In this document: positions 62,909 through 64,000 of the stretch, piece by piece
How positions within the stretch are numbered: position 1 is the first letter of the stretch
How the letters are laid out: each line of letters opens with the position of its first letter
Assembly (NCBI RefSeq): GCF_900142975.1
Contig: NZ_LT670848.1
Span: 3,038,001 to 3,102,000 of the forward strand
Source: Salegentibacter salegens
GTDB lineage: Bacteria > Bacteroidota > Bacteroidia > Flavobacteriales > Flavobacteriaceae
DNA length: 64,000 bases
Direction of reading: 5' to 3'
The notes under the pieces: model-generated
Databases searched by the model: none
What the model saw: the letters and a program-made list of their open reading frames with translations, nothing else
What the model was told of the DNA's origin: nothing
Position numbers and translations under genes: made by a program

Positions 62909-63577
62909 TTAAGAAATCTCCTCTAAAATTTCTTTAGCAAAGGTTTTTGAGATTGGAATGCTGCTGTTATTAATGGTAATTTCTTTGGAATTAAAGGCGG
63001 TAACACAATTTTTATTGATTACATAAGAACGGTGCACTTGTAAAAATGAAGAAGAATTCATCTGCTCTAAAAACTCTTTAATACTGGAACGAATTAATTT
63101 TTCAGAATCTTTCAAATAAAGTATTAGATATTGATCTTCTTTTTTTGCAAATAAAATCTGCTCTTCAAGAAGGATAATTTTTTTGTCTTTATCCTTAACA
63201 ATGATTTGCGCCTTCTTTTTTATTTTACTTACTGCTAATTCTACAGCAATATATAGATCCTTATTATTAAATGGTTTTACTAAATAGCTGGTTGGTTTTG
63301 TAGCAATTGCTTTTTTAATAGTTTCTTCATCATTAAAAGCAGTCAAATAGATGAGCGGGATGTCTAATTGATTCCCTAACCAAACCCCTGTTTTTGAGCC
63401 TTCTACTCTAATGTCTAGAATGGCAATATCTGGTTTTAATAAGGCGATTTCAGCGAGCGCGGTTTCTGCATTTGTTGCCATCCCGCAAATTGTAAAATCC
63501 AAATCCTCCAACGTTTGTTTTAGAAGCTCCTGGGTGATTATTTCGTCTTCTAAAATGTAGATTTTTATGCTATTCAT
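62909..63577 (-). CDS. LytTR-family response regulator
   Basis: A 222-residue two-domain regulator. The receiver domain (1-120) has acidic residues Asp11/Glu12, the phosphoacceptor Asp55 in IAILDIRVEG, and Lys/Pro of SYLVKPFNNKD. The C-terminal LytTR DNA-binding domain has SFLQVHRSYVINKNCVTAF and SIPISKTFAKEIL. Its start overlaps by 8 bases the end of the histidine kinase gene, its obvious partner. Targets unknown. Confidence 0.93.
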   Translation of the reverse strand: MNSIKIYILEDEIITQELLKQTLEDLDFTICGMATNAETALAEIALLKPDIAILDIRVEGSKTGVWLGNQLDIPLIYLTAFNDEETIKKAIATKPTSYLVKPFNNKDLYIAVELAVSKIKKKAQIIVKDKDKKIILLEEQILFAKKEDQYLILYLKDSEKLIRSSIKEFLEQMNSSSFLQVHRSYVINKNCVTAFNSKEITINNSSIPISKTFAKEILEEIS

Positions 63578-64000
63578 TTGTTGAAAAAAGTAAAGTTAAT
63601 TTAAAATTCGTAGTGTTTTCAATCCTTAAATCGCCTTTTAATTGCTTGTTCATCATTTCTATAATTTTCATACCCATAGCTTGTTTTTGGCTCTCCTGGT
63701 TTTTAAAATTACCATTGTCAAAATATTCAAATACATACTTTTTATCCCGCTTTTCAAAATGTATATAAATTGCTGGCTTCTCGGTTTCCGCGAAAGCGTG
63801 TTTGTTTGAATTATTTATTAATTCATTTAGTAAAAGTGAAAAGGGGGTAGCTTGATTGATGCTTAAAATGGACGTGTCTATGTCTAAATGATACGTTGCA
63901 TTTATGGGAAAAAGCTTTTTGTAATAGGTTACACAATTTTCTATATTTTCTTTCACAGAAATAAAATCCTGATTATTTGAATTATACAGCAGGTTGTGAA
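63570..64000 (-). CDS. sensor histidine kinase, C-terminal part
   Basis: The frame is open to the window edge; the visible 142 residues are the C-terminal catalytic part. HNLLYNSNNQDFISV (edge) is the end of the HisKA_2-type dimerisation helix, and LLLNELINNSNKHAF (N box) and FEYFDNGNF with AMGMKIIEMMNKQL (G boxes) form the HATPase_c domain. It belongs to the HisKA_2/HWE-like group that pairs with LytTR or other response regulators. The GTG at 63956 is not the true start because coding continues upstream in frame. Confidence 0.88.
   Translation of the reverse strand, partial: HNLLYNSNNQDFISVKENIENCVTYYKKLFPINATYHLDIDTSILSINQATPFSLLLNELINNSNKHAFAETEKPAIYIHFEKRDKKYVFEYFDNGNFKNQESQKQAMGMKIIEMMNKQLKGDLRIENTTNFKLTLLFSTNE

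Overview
The window is an ordinary chromosomal stretch of a marine-type Flavobacteriaceae (Bacteroidota), probably close to Gramella, Salegentibacter or Zunongwangia. The support is the gliding/type IX secretion operon gldK-L-M-N, a SusC/SusD pair, bacteroidete promoters of the TTTG-N19/20-TAnnTTTG type, AT-rich intergenic DNA and weak ribosome binding sites. No prophage, insertion sequence, CRISPR array, rRNA or replication origin was seen. There is one tRNA (initiator tRNA-Met). Genus is an inference; no rRNA is present.

Layout. 1-4.2 kb: membrane proteins, an SDR, a glycerophosphodiesterase, a flavoprotein and TspO. 4.4-9.4 kb: an isoprenoid operon (mvaD, mevalonate kinase-like GHMP kinase, UbiA-type geranylgeranyl transferase) carrying an inserted RelE/ParE-like toxin-antitoxin pair, then guanine deaminase and an rRNA pseudouridine synthase. 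9.6-13 kb: polyamine operon (arginine decarboxylase, agmatinase, deoxyhypusine synthase homologue). 13-23.4 kb: a LAB_N protein facing a nine-gene minus-strand cluster made of an AhpD-like protein, an ArsS-type radical SAM enzyme, a TIGR04282-like transferase, a purine nucleoside phosphorylase, an FAD oxidoreductase, a polyferredoxin, two GT2 glycosyltransferases and a GT-C mannosyltransferase-like protein. This looks like an arsenosugar-type pathway joined to a redox pair and a lipid-linked sugar module, and is the most interesting part of the window. 23.5-32 kb: AraC regulator, orphan SusC/SusD, SLC13 permease. 32-41 kb: housekeeping block (groEL, groES, secG, lptE, sigma-54 activator, miaB). 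41-49.5 kb: topA, a degenerate ureohydrolase and gldKLMN. 49.6-59.4 kb: amine oxidase, DUF983, ABC-F ATPase and an RND efflux operon. 59.4-62.6 kb: tRNA-fMet and an OhrR/MarR-linked redox group. 62.9-64 kb: LytTR response regulator and the 3' part of its histidine kinase.

Structure outside genes includes a 22-25 base palindromic element present three times (twice directly before oxidoreductase start codons), two families of larger intergenic palindromic repeats, several factor-independent terminators, and candidate operators before tspO/mvaD, the AraC gene, the RND operon and the OhrR group.
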